A stretch of 64,000 bases of DNA from Bryopsis sp. KO-2023. Taxonomy: Eukaryota; Chlorophyta; Ulvophyceae; Bryopsidales; Bryopsidaceae. Location: the NCBI GenBank assembly GCA_030272585.1, contig BSYQ01000009.1, positions 4,278,001-4,342,000 on the forward strand. Reading direction: 5' to 3'. Positions 49,551 to 61,395 of this stretch are shown piece after piece; positions within the stretch are counted from its first letter, which is position 1, and each line of letters opens with the position of its first letter. The position numbers and the translations under genes are program-made. The notes beneath the pieces were generated by a model. That model searched no databases, was not told the DNA's origin, and worked only from the letters and a program-made list of their open reading frames with translations.

Positions 49551-52500
49551 GCTTCACTGCCTCAAACCTCCGAAAAAGTTCTACTCGTGGTAGAATAAAC
49601 TAATATCCTCACTTCCACACCAGTGTAGCCTTCTCCTACACTGTGTTTCATCAGAAAAAACATCCCTCACCGGATGTAAAAGAAACCTTCTCTCCTCCGT
49701 TTACTATGTCTTCTGGTCCTACCTATTCTCTCATCACCACCATTCTACTCAGAAGAAGTGCCTGATCTGTGATTTGTGCACTTCTAGGAAAGGTTTCCTA
49801 CCCCTCCTGAGTTTGCCATTGATTTCCTCAATCCTGACTCGACTGGGGGAAATCAGTTCCACTATTTTATATGGTCCCTTCCAACTTGCACTAAATTTCT
49901 GATCCTTTTTTTCAGCCCTTGCTGAATCATATAAAAGGACCTCCTCTCCCAGAAAATGATTCCAGTCAGACAATTTTTTCTGTGCATTCACCTTTTCTCT
50001 GCTTTCCTTCAATCTCTGTTGAATTCTATCCCACTCCTTGCTTGATAGTGTCCACACTTTGCATGGTGGCCATCCAGTGGTTCTATTCACCATGTTGCAG
50101 ACCATCCAGTTGGCCTTCTGCAGCCAATCATCCCAATACCCTCCATGATCCAACAACAGTACTCTGATTTTAGAAATCAGAGCTCTGTTCCTCCTTTCCA
50201 CCACTCCATTCGCTCTGTGGTGATAAGGGGGTGTCCTCCAAACCTGAATGTGGTTGTCTTTGTACCATGCTCTCATGTCCTTCGAATGGAAGTAGGCAGC
50301 TCCATCACATAATAGGTTGTCTGGAGATCCATGAGTCGCTATCCACTCACCTAAACACTCTCTGACCTGTTTCCCCTTCACCTCCTTTGTCTTCCAAACC
50401 ATCGAATCACGAGAGAGGTGGTCCACCACCACTACTATATGATTGTGGCCAGACCTACCAGAGGGTAGTGGACCGATGATGTCCATGCCCACTGTTTGAC
50501 CAGGGTGGGTTAGATGCCCAGCTCCCCTAAGAAGTTCTTTTTCCTTCTTAGGGGCTACCCTCTGGCAGGTCTGGCAGTACCTCTGAATTTCCTCCAGATC
50601 TCCTCTATTAGCCTTCCATCCATGTTGTGCACACAGCCATAGCAATTTTTGTGGGCTCCAGTGTCCCTCCTTGTGCAACCGTTCCAGCTGATCTCTGCTC
50701 AGCTCTTTCCCTTCCGCTATCTTGCCCAACTCCTCTCCCCTTGAGCCTCCTGTATATGCATGTCCCAACTCTGTGTTTCCTGACATGCCAGACCTTCCTG
50801 AATCACTCTCTTTAGAGTCCACTGCCTCAGCCTGCTCCAGCACCTGTTCTGTTGATCTGTTGGATCCTCCTGATTCCATGCTTGTGTTTTTACTGATATG
50901 CATCCCTTGTGGTTCAAGTGCACACACCTGCCCTTGTGTTTGTGTTGGCCTACTGTACCATCTAGACAGGAGATCAGCCCAAGGGTTAGATGTCCCTGGC
51001 AGGAATTGAACCCTCAACCTTCCAGGGGAGGGGTAGTTCTCTGCCAACCAAGCCAAGAGACGCACCACTCTGATGTCCTCCACGACTTCTTTCGGTGCTA
51101 ACTTCGTAATCCTTTGCACTGCTGAGTTCGAATCAGTGTGCAGGGTTAGCTGACCCCCAGCCACCACCTGTGAAACCGATTTCAATGCCCATATGAGAGC
51201 TTGAAGCTCCCCCAAATAGGAGCTGACTTTTTCTCCTCCCTTATCCGCACACTTTCGACTGTTGAGGCTGACGATACACCCCTCTGAGGGGGTACCTCTG
51301 AACAGAACATACCCCCACCCAGAGGATGACCAGTCTGTAAACAGATTATACTCTCCAGAATCTGAATTACCCAACTTGACATTATTAGTCAGTATGGATT
51401 TCCATGCTTCTGCCACCAACTGTTGCATGAGTTTCGGATTCGATCCCTTGGGAAGCTCCAGCAGAGGTTGAATGATGTTATGGAAATTCGGGCAAACTCC
51501 CCTGCAGACATTAAGCATGCCGACGAATTGACGGACGTCCCTGACGTCGCGCATTTCTGGCAACTGACGCACTTGGTCGTCGACGTAGCGTCGAAGGCCG
51601 TAGCTCCCCTTCGTGACCGTGTACCCCAAGTAGGTAACCTCCTTTTGTCTGACGACCGCCTTTGCCCTGTTTATCCGTAATCCCATTTCGTCGAGCCTGG
51701 TCAGAACACGTCGCAGGTTCCTGTCATGGCCTTCGACGCCTTCTCCGCCGATTATGAGGTCGTCGACGAAGTTACGACCGGGGTATCCGTGGATAGAGCT
51801 CCGAATGCGGGAGTGGAACAGCCCTGGCGAACAATTCCATCCCTGTGGAAGGCGGAGGTAAGTGTAGTCCCCCTCTCCGGTTTCAAACGCGAAGAGGGGC
51901 TGGAGCGAATCGCAAACGTCCACCTGGAAGAAGCCCTGCTCCAGATCCAGGACGGTGAAGTAGTCCCACTCAGGTGGGATCGACTTCAGCACATCCCGGA
52001 CATGGAGCAGGGACGTCTTCCAGGCGTCGGAGTACGAGTTCAGCACACGAAAATCCACCGTCTTACGGACCTTTCCATTCGGCTTCCTTAGGAAAAGTAC
52101 GGGGGAGAACAGAGCCCGCTCGCCGACGCCCAGGGGACGGATGACGCCTTGCCCCTGCAACGAGGTAAGCAGTTTTCGAATCTCCTTAGGCGCGACGTCG
52201 GTGGCGTAGTACCGTATCCCCGTGTTGTGCAGCGGAATCCTGTGGAAGGGAACGCGCCATTTCACCTCCCTGTGGCAAACCCGAAGAGGAGCAGCAGTCG
52301 CCTTTGCGTCTCTGCTAAGGTCGTCACGAATCACGTTCGGAAATTCGCGTCGCCAGTATTCCACTGAGCCTGTATCCTCCGTCTCTGACTGCGTTTCCGA
52401 CGTGCAGGCAGGTTGTTCCTGAGTGGTTTGCACCGTAGCAGTATGTCCGTTCCAGAGTCTTTCCCCTGTCCCTACTGCTGTGGTGTTGTCGAGAAGGTCG

Positions 52501-52688
52501 TCAGCCACCTCCTCCCAAATCGTCGTCAGGTGAGATAAAGAGGATGTAGTGTGTTCGCTAAAACTTCTGCCTGGTGGTTTCCCTCTGAGGGCTTCCCAGT
52601 ACTTCCAGAGATCAAGGTGCTCCTGTTCCACTGTCCCCCCTACCCCCCCCCTGGGTGAGCAGAGTAATGTTTCCTCTTGAAGGTGAGA

Positions 52689-53440
52689 GACTGAACTCTG
52701 GTTTTTCCCCAGTATGTCACTGTTAGTGGGACTCTCAGTAGTTACAGTCGGTCCCTCATTGTGTGTTTGTTCCACTGCCCCGACTACCCCCCCCCTGGGT
52801 GAGCAGCCCCCTTTTTCCTTTTGTGAACTCTGAACTGTACTCTGGCTCTGTCCCAATGTTTCCCTGTCTGTAGGACTCTCAGTAGCTACAGCTTTGCTTT
52901 CTTGCAGCAGAGTGCTGTGTGCAGTCAGGCGGTTAGGTGTGAGGACACTCTGGGTGCCTTGGTTTTCCCCACATGTCTGTCCCTCTCTCCCCCTTGGTAA
53001 GTCCCTCCATTGATCCTGCTGGGGGGTGGAGAATGTACCCTGGCTTGTCCCCAGTGTAGCACTGTTTGCAGGACTCTCAGAAGCTACATTCTCCTCCTGT
53101 GTGTGGAATTTCGACTGCTGTACCCTTCCCTGAGTATCTGACTTGGGTAAGTGATGTACAGCCTCTGAACTGCTGGTTTGTAAGCCAAAAATCTTTCCTC
53201 CCTTCTCCCTAGCTGAACTGATGAACTGTCCAGTAGCATTATAGTTATTGGGCTGACATTCAAAGTCTGTGTTTGATGTCTGTGTTCTCCCCTCATTCTC
53301 AGAGTCTTTCCCCTCAATCCTGTCCCTGAGTGGATAGTGCGTAGCAGAACTCACATCCAGTGCTGTGAGAGAGGCTGTGCTCTGGCTCTTCCTCAGTGTT
53401 GCACTGTTTGTTGGATTCTCAGTAGCTACAGCCTCACTGT
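52689..53440 (-). repeat. Diverged internal repeats in the gag-pol spacer of retrotransposon 2
   Basis: Four copies of a unit of about 60 bases (near 52689, 52831, 53035 and 53380) encode variants of TESPTNSATLGKSQST. A further pair of about 85-base repeats lies at 53704-53868 (GDGGCxxVSFPP). They make up much of the spacer between protease and reverse transcriptase. Confidence 0.75.
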
Positions 53441-55816
53441 TCTGTGTTGTTAAACTCCGTAACACACACCCATCCCCTGAACTGAGATGCTGTTCTCCAG
53501 AGTCTGAACTGATGGTCGGTATATCCCTGTTTTGGGCAGAATTCGATAGTACTCTACTGTCCCCCTCTGGGCTCAACTGCTGTTCAACAGATGCAAGCTG
53601 GCCTGTTTGTGAATCCCAGTCCTGATTCGACTGCATTGTGCCCCAACTGCCCTTTGAACCACTGGTTCTGTCAAACACTTCCAGTGACCCACAGTCATTC
53701 TTTGGTGGTGGAAAAGAAACCTTTTTACATCCTCCATCTCCCTGTTTTTCTATTCCAGAACACCCCCCCTCCTCAGATTCCACTTCCTGTGGTGGAAAAG
53801 AAACTGTTTGACATCCTCCATCTCCCTTCTTTTCAATCCCAAAACACCCCTCCTCCTCAGGTTCCACTTCCTCCTGCTCTCTGAGATCCAAACCATGGGG
53901 CAGTAAACCATCCTCCTCCTGTTCGACACATTCCTCCTCTGCTCCTCCTTCCTCTATCACCACCGGCGTTCCCTCAGCCACCCTGAAGCTAACCAAACAC
54001 AGTTTTGCAGTAAGCATCCTCGCCTCCAACTGGGCGTTATACAGCGTGAGTCGAACTCTTCCGTCGGAGTTCGTCGTCACAGAGTGAAGGAGGTTGTGGG
54101 GTTGTCCTATGGCCATTAACGAAAACAGGCCAGGCCCAGTAATTCGAAAAGGAAGAACAACCGTTTTAATCGCGTAGGGTCCCAGAACCAACGACGAACC
54201 CAGGGGTAACCGAAACTCCCCATCCTTCCCCACTAAACGAATCCTGCGTCCTTTTTTCGTGAGGGGGTCTTGCAGCACTCGAACCACACCCCGCTCTAAC
54301 TCCCCCGACTTCTCCCCTACCTTCATGACTGCGTGGCAAGGGATGGACGTTCCGTTCTTGCCCCAGAGGCAGTTGCGAGCGCAGTCGACGGTGAGGGAAA
54401 GGTGTGCGAGGAGGGGGACGCCCAGGATAATCTGGGATGTGTTTTCCGAAACCAGAAACACTTCTTTTCCCTCCCACGGTCCTATTTTGACGTCGAGCGT
54501 CACCGTCCCTCGCACGTTCTCCTTGCTTCCGTTGAACCCGGTCAGCGTTAACACTCCTTTCGGAGGAGCGACTCCCCATCCGTGTCTTTGACAAACCTTC
54601 CACGGCATGATGGAGCATCCACTTCCACTGTCGACCAACGCTTCGAAGAGTTGATTACTTCCTCTCTGTTCTCCTTCCAACCTGAGTTTCACACGAAGCT
54701 GCTTGCGCACTGTATCTCCAGCGGGTGTCCCTGCTGCGACCGAATGGCACGCCGACGACGACTGCTCGTTTTGTATTGCCTCCAGCAGCTCGCCGAAAGC
54801 ATCGTCGTTCACGCTCGCCACCTGCGCTCTCCTCTTCGTCCGGCACTGCGCTTCCCAGTGCCCTTTCCGTCCGCAAAACTGGCAGAGAGGGGTCTCGCCT
54901 GTCCGAGTAGGTGGCCGGTCCGCCACCAGAACTTTCGTTCCCGCATTAGGTTCTGCTTTAGCCTCCACTTTCCCTTCTGTCTTTCCCTCCTCATCCTTCT
55001 TCACTTCCGCGAGCACTGCTTCCCTGTACTCCGTCCTCCTCTTCATTCGATCCAACAGCTCCCGAAGTCCGCTGAAGGTCAGTTTTTCGAACTCTGTTTC
55101 CACCACGACGCGGCTCAACACTCTTCCCGGTAACCGGGCTACGAGTAACCTGACCGCTTTTTTCTCCTCTTCCACCTCCGCCGCTTGTCCAGTGTTTAAA
55201 AACATCAAGAAATAACGCTGCAAAAATTCCAACTCCGTCTCCCCCTCCGTTTGTTGCAGCCGCCGAAGTCTGTCCAACGTGGCTGATCCCTCCGTCGAAA
55301 CCGAAGCCGCAGGCGCCGCGCTCCCGAGCTCCAAAACTTCCCTTCTCATCGCCGTCTCTGTTCTACGCCGCCGTAACCATGCAGAACCCTTGTCGAGGAA
55401 CTTCAGGAGGTACCCCAGCAGAAGCGAGGAGGCGATCCCAGCTCCGACCAGGTTGGCGTTGGATCCCCGCAAGACACCCCAGAGCTTGTGCATCCTGTCT
55501 GCAAGCTGCACAAGCTCCAGGGTGTCCCACGCAGCAGCGGGGTTCGGTGAAGGGGAGGGTAGGGCACGATGTGAGTGTCGATGTCTGATCGACCACATCA
55601 GCCTCTGCCAGAGCTCGTGTGGAGACGTTCTGGGCGTGTGAGGCGTAGAGAATGGAGGAGGTGATGGGGGATACGTTGCTGGCGCCCTTCCGGCTGGTGT
55701 TGCCGGCGCCGCATTTTGATCTGATATCGTCGGTGGTCGCTGTAACAGCAGCGACATACCGGCTAGTAGAGCCAAGCCCCCAAAGGCCAGGATCCACCCT
55801 GTTCGCTCCGAAACCA

Positions 55817-56142
55817 TGTTGTTACTGGAAGAACGAGCCTTCCGCAAAAAAAGTCTTACAACAAAAAGACAACCCCGAACTCCCGTTCACAGACTTTCCT
55901 TCCCGACTCACTCAACTCTCACACTTCCTCCACTGACTCATACCTCGTACTTCTAACGTAAATCCCCTACTGCCATGGGCCTCTCACCCGCACTGACCAG
56001 TCGATTCAACAGATTTGACATCGCTCTCAGAGTCAAATCGTGTGGTAGTACTTTCATTAGAAATGAGTGTCCGTTGTGTGAATTTGTTGATGTGACGCTC
56101 TTATGTCTGTCTTTCAGTACTTGTGTTCTACCCGGTCCAACA
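55817..56142 (-). repeat. 5' LTR of retrotransposon 2
   Basis: Direct repeat of 49225-49550. The gag-pol reading frame starts inside it at 55847. Confidence 0.9.
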
Positions 56143-57770
56143 TGAGCTTATTTTCGGGCCACAAAAGGGCCAAAACGTTTTTTTCTCAGACAATTTTTGG
56201 GCCACGAAAGGGCCACATCCAACCGATCTTTGAAGATATTGGGCCACATCCAACAAAATAATCAACGATTCCACTGAACTCAAAATCAACATGCACTTGA
56301 CGCATGGGACAACAGAAAAACTAGGTATATGGGTGGAAGAACTGTTAGGAATGATCCAGAAGTGGAACAAGATGAGGGAGGTGAAAAAAGGTCAACTGAT
56401 GGAGGTGGCGGTCATGACGCATGGAGTGAGCAAACAGGGGCAGACGATTGGGAGGAGCTTGATTAGATTTTTGTTAAGAGGTATAGAAGTGGATAGCTTG
56501 GAAAATTTTGAGAAGTTACAAATGAAGAGGGGCATCGTTGAAAGGGGAGACTTTGAAACGTGATGGGCTGGAATGGAAATCTCAAGGAGAGGTGGTGGGC
56601 TGGAGAATATACTGTAGGAGGTGGGAGGAACATTCAGGGTGTCGATATTGCAAGGTAGATTTTTTTTTTTCGCTCTCGTTGGTTGTTTCTAGACTTTTGG
56701 TTGGCTGGCTCTGTGAACAGAAGGGACTGTTCATGGAGATATCATTGTTGGAATGATGTTTGACATGGACCTTTCAAACCTTGTAACTCGAAACATTGAA
56801 ATTGGGGCCACATTCTAATTTTTTCGGACAAGTTGGGGCCACACAAGGGCCACAACAAGGTAAAATGACCAAATTTAGGGCCACTTTGGGGCCAGTGAAA
56901 ATGAAAAAAAATCCCCTGGTGCCGACCACGAATACCCTGAACGTCCACAATCGCAAGTCCCCTGAGATCCCATCTAGCATCCCATCTCACACCACAGCAA
57001 AAGAACCGCCGTCACCCTCCTTTCGTTTTTCAAAGGGTCGTTGGGAAAAACATATCTTAAGATATGTTACGTAAGCTTACGTAACATGCTGCCGATAATG
57101 GAACGTTTCAAAACTCACATCAGACAAAAACTCAAGAAAGCAAATTTAAGGTGTGTGGGGAGGACAGGGTTGGCCGTTTTTCTTACAAACCAAACATGAA
57201 ATTACATTGTGAAACAAACATTCCATCCATTTTTTACCACCACCAGTACTAATAACAATGCCCCAAAAAAACACACGCACACATCCTAGGTCCATTGAAC
57301 CCTTATCTTGAAATTGTAGAAGAATAATATTCTGAAATATGTTATAGGAGGAGGATCGTCCTCTCCAAAAAGCAAGTCATTACTAAGGATCGTTAAAGTA
57401 CCAAAATTCAGCATCCATTTACTGAAATGGCTGACTGACCTTTCCAAAACCCATGTAACCCCCGTCATGCAAAATGCTAAAATATGAAGCGTGGCTGCTG
57501 AAATCCAGAAAAAAAAAAACAAAAAAACACCCACCCATCTTAACCCTCTTGATTATTCCTTCTTTCCACGTTTTCAACAAACCTCACAGGAGGTAGAAAA
57601 ATAATATTTATGCAACCACATTTTGTTTCCCCTTTCAATTTTTCCATTTCTCAACTCATACAACCCAGAGCAAAAAGTCTTCAGGCCTCGATAATTTGAC
57701 AAGGCCACACAGAAAAAAAATTGTTTTCCCGATTCAGCGTTTTCACACTTTCAGTCTTTTCCCTGTTTTC
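56143..57770. other. GGGCCA-rich repeat, short open frames and overlapping palindromes
   Basis: From 56146 to 56260 and again from 56805 to 56895 the words GGGCCAC and GGGCCAA recur. Plus-strand frames at 56291-56563 and 56538-56756 have protein-like composition but match nothing I know; they may be remains of a transposon. Two overlapping perfect palindromes lie at 57050-57088. The rest up to the gene ending at 57771 is AT-rich without features. Confidence 0.5.
57050..57088. repeat. Two overlapping perfect palindromes (20 and 24 bases)
   Basis: 57050-57069 is AACATATCTTAAGATATGTT, its own reverse complement. 57065-57088 is a 24-base perfect palindrome centred on ACGTAAGCTTACGT. They share five bases. 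Each could form a hairpin or bind a dimeric protein. Confidence 0.85.
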
Positions 57771-59494
57771 TCAAACCCATTGGGAAGCGCCAGCAGCCAG
57801 CAAGGGTTGTCCGTCCATTTCCTCTGGATCGCTGCTTTCCTCTTTCAGAAATTTGAACGGCTGCCAAGCAGCTCCATCAGAATCGGACATGAAAAGGTAG
57901 CCCATCCCCAGGAAATTGATAATCAGCATTATTGTGAAAAGCGTCCCATCGCCCTAAAAAACAGTCACAGAAATGAGCCTGCAGATAAGAAATCACAGCA
58001 CTCCGACCTTGAAGTTTCTCATTCGAAGAGCCACATAGAAAAAAAAAAGAAACAATTTTTGTGATATGAGATTTTGTTAATATGAAGAAGTCATTCGACT
58101 CAACTTTTCTTTCATTATTTTCTAGAATCTCTATTTTTAATTATCATTTTTGAGCTCCAGCGCCCATATCAATCATTATATGATATAGAACAATTTTAAA
58201 ATACATATATATATATATAAAACTGGCTGGAGGAGGCGGCTTGACCTTTGGGCATATATTTTGAAACCAAAAATCAAAAATAGAAGAAAAAGACAAAACG
58301 GGGAATAAAAGCCTCAGATCACCTCGAAAAAAAATGTGAGAAAAAAAAATAATGCTTTTCAACAAAAATCTGCAGTACGAAAATGTCATGAAGGCTCATG
58401 CTTACCAGCACCAATTCAACCCAAATGGAATAACTGCCGAATCCTAGGGCAACAATGAGCCCAACAGCACAGAGCCCAATGCTAACACACCCCATCCTCA
58501 ACAGAGTAGCTTTTTTGGAAACTCCAAATTTGGAAATCAAAACGCAGAATGCCATGAAGCAAGGGCAAGGCCATATCGGCAAAAGCAAATTCACCAAAAG
58601 GGTGAACCATGCGATCTTAACAAAAACAAAAACAAACATTCAGCCAAACAAAATCCTGCCAGCTTCGTTCCTCCCACTTTCGAGCCTCTGTTCTTTCATT
58701 TTTGGACATACGGTGAGTGAGTGTGCAAATCAATTTTTTTTTCTCAAAAATAAGCAATGGTTTGTTGTGGCATCAATATGTCTGACACCGTACACATTGA
58801 TTTTCTTATGAAGCTTGTGTTGAAAATAAAAGAAAAAGAAAAGAAAACCCCTTACCACGGCCTCAAACACTGAAATCCATCCGAGGAAGTGGTCCCAACT
58901 GATGCAGTCGCCCACCGGAGCACCATGAGCATTAACCACCAAGAAAAAGAACGCAGTCCAGAAAATAAAAAATGCCAAAATTGTCAAGGGCCAAGCCATC
59001 ATGGTCATGACAAGACCTGGGGAAAGGAAAAAAAAAATTAAACAATTATTGCTGTTGAAGAAGCCCTGAGGAGGTCAGGAAAAAAAAAACTCTTGTCAGA
59101 GTGGGTTTTGGATCGGGTTCGCTGAAGGCACAGCTTGAGCCTAAAAAAGGAAGCTTCCAGGAAGCTGGAGGGAGGGGGGGTCTATCTTATGCAAAATAGA
59201 CCCCACCGTTTATCAGTATTTTCTTGAATCCCAGTTGTCTCGGTTACATATTAGAAGCACCTTTCCGGGGGAGCTTGAGTTGGTTGAACGAAACCAACAC
59301 AACAAAGGGAAGAACTGTGATTGCGCTAGGCTCCGCCCCGAATTTCCTCCCCACAAGGCATTCCACGATCCCAGCCACCACATACATGCCAGCCGTGGAC
59401 AGCGCCAACACCAGAAGGGCCATTCTTCCTGACCAACAGCCGCTGAACAGAGGATTGTGCATGCCCGAGAAAACCATCAAGAGAATATAGTACA
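57771..59494 (-). CDS. Multi-pass membrane protein, possibly GPR1/FUN34/YaaH-like transporter (5' end missing)
   Basis: Exons 59494-59261, 59016-58856, 58615-58406 and 57953-57771 (stop TGA) join in phase to about 262 residues; the first exon seen starts in mid-codon, so at least one upstream exon is missing. About seven hydrophobic segments are visible (MALLVLALSTAGMYVVAG, ITVLPFVVLVSF, LTILAFFIFWTAFFFLVV, IAWFTLLVNLLLPIW, CVSIGLCAVGLIVALGF, LFTIMLIINFLGMGYLF). MHNPLFSG, VAGIVECLVGRKFGA and FLGWISVFEAVIAW loosely resemble the NPxPLG, AGxxExxxGxxFG and FAGW motifs of acetate/succinate permeases, which are proton-coupled carboxylate carriers. The match is weak and from memory. The C-terminus is cytosolic-looking and acidic (EESSDPEEMDG). 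Confidence 0.6.
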
Positions 59495-61395
59495 CTGCAA
59501 AACAGCCAGTGAGGTCCACTTGATCCTTGCGAATGATTGTGTCAGGTGGAGGAATTCTGACTTGTACTGCTATTTTTTGAACTTTCTGACTTGTACTGCT
59601 AATTTTTGAATTCTCTGAATTTCGATTTTTGTCGATTCGGGGCTTCCCAGCGATCCATTGCGCTTGTCACGTTTTCGTTTTCACGTTCCGTATAGGAAGG
59701 GGGAGCATTCGATCGCTGAAAAGAGAACTTCAAAGGCGATGCCCCATACAACGGACGGCTGGTAATTTTTTTTTTTTTTTTTTTTCTTTATAAATTTCAA
59801 AGTTTCTTCCCTGGCGTTATGGACCCGATCGCGACCAGTGAATTTAGTTCCCTTTCACGCTGATGAACTACATGGATGCCGCACCGCTCACACACGCCTT
59901 CACTCCGAATACCCTCCCGATCGGAATCGCAGCAAACAGCAACCGCGTCTTTACGGAACGTCCATCTTGCGCTTCTGCTGTGATCGGCGCTTGGGCGTTT
60001 TCTGGCGGCGGGTAAGGTTTATTGTTTGAAACGTCCATCAGACCGGCGTTTCACGCTCGTTCGTGTGTTGCTTCCTATTTGCACCGACAAGAAACTGCCA
60101 CTTTTTTTAACTGAAACCCCACACAGCGGACGAAGAGGGAGGTGGTGTTCAGCCATGTGAATCTTGCTGAGGCTGTTAGCGCATGACTGGTGTTATCGTT
60201 GCGGACACGGGGTAAAATCGCGCGTGACTCAGATGTGACCTCAACCGGAACCTGTTCCATGTGTGGAAAAATCAGACAGCCAACAAACCAAAGCAAAGTT
60301 TGATTGGTGCCAACACAGCAAGAAAAGGTTTTAAAGTCAGATAAACGTGCATCGCATCACCCAATCTTCTTAAAAGACTTACTCACACTTTACAGCATGA
60401 GCCTCTTCTCTTTTCGTCTTGTTCACATATATGTATTGTTGAAGCTACGAAGTTGTTAGTTGCAATCGGATTTAGTTGTTCTGTGTATCAGGTTCGTAGT
60501 GAGGTACAACGTGGGAGCGTGATAAAAAGGAAGGAGGCTGAGTTGATTTTGTCCCTTAGTGGATCGTAAATTCTTCTTTCGACAGAGTTTGAAACAAGCC
60601 ATATACAACAATATATATATATATACAATTTTGCTGCAATCCCATCGCTGGACTGGATTGGATCGCAATAGTTTGGTTCGCCACCACCACGACTTTTCCC
60701 TATCCTTCGTTGGAAATACCCCCCTGTGCTTCAGAAGTAATAAAACCTCAACCAGGTTCTTTGCAGCCATTCGGACCATCACTTTTTACAGTGTCTACTT
60801 CTGGGCTCAGCGATAATTAAACAATGGATTAATTATAATCAAATAATTAAGTTGCTCCAATAGGGTTGATGTCGATGCCCAATACCTTCCTTCGACAATA
60901 CAACGCTTACAAGCTCAATCCCCTCAGCAAATGCCCGCTCCCAACTACGTTAAACGAGTGTGAGGAAATTTGGGGAAAAAAAACAAAAGAATGCACCCTC
61001 ATTTCCTCCACCAGCTTACATCGCACCTTTTGCAAGAAATAAAATGGCGAAAAAACAAAACTTCCTTAAAATTACAGAAACTGACCCCCCCGCCCAACCC
61101 CCCTTCAAGCTGCTTTGACTATGTTTTGAGGCGATGGCTGGGAGTCTGACCAACCCTCGTTATTATCGTAAACTGGAATTTTCCTGGCTCCAGGAAAATA
61201 CTAATCGACCATCGGGTGCAACACAACAATAACATCCAAAAAAGAGTTGCAGCATCCCAACCAATATTTTTGCCTCGTTCCACTGCAAGATGTACAAAAG
61301 TTGAAATTTGACCAGCGATTTTTTTGAAACCACCATCGCTGCTGTTCTGATTCTTCAATCCTTGGATTAAAAAAAACGCAAGGGGGGTGGCTTTC
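59495..61395. other. Intergenic, no gene seen
   Basis: Should contain the missing 5' exon(s) of the membrane-protein gene ending at 57771. A tandem duplication of about 28 bases (TTCTGACTTGTACTGCTA... twice) lies near 59560-59620. A poly-T run is at 59767-59785. Open frames on either strand have no recognisable similarity. Confidence 0.5.

Larger units (their letters stand above)
49225..56142 (-). mobile_element. Ty3/gypsy-like LTR retrotransposon, looks whole
   Basis: LTRs of about 326 bases (49225-49550 and 55817-56142) look identical or nearly so, indicating recent insertion. TGAG flanks both ends. On the minus strand the LTR begins TGTTGG and ends CAACA, followed by TGGTTTCGGAGC, the same primer-site-like word as in retrotransposon 1. 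One long gag-pol frame (55847-49749, 2032 codons) opens inside the LTR. Order: an N-terminal hydrophobic helix, coiled gag region, one CCHC knuckle (CQFCGRKGHWEAQC), protease (ALVDSGSGCSIMP), a long repeat-rich spacer, reverse transcriptase (LDLEQGFFQVDV, FVDDLIIG), RNase H (LFTDWSSSGWGY), and integrase with HHCC region and D-D-E positions (GMDIIGPLP, CDGAAYF, GVVERRNRA). No chromodomain was seen. The gag-pol fusion differs from element 1, which uses two overlapping frames. Confidence 0.92.

Noticed and set aside
54166-55640. Many open frames on the plus strand opposite gag-pol of retrotransposon 2
   Set aside because: Shadow frames of the long minus-strand coding region.
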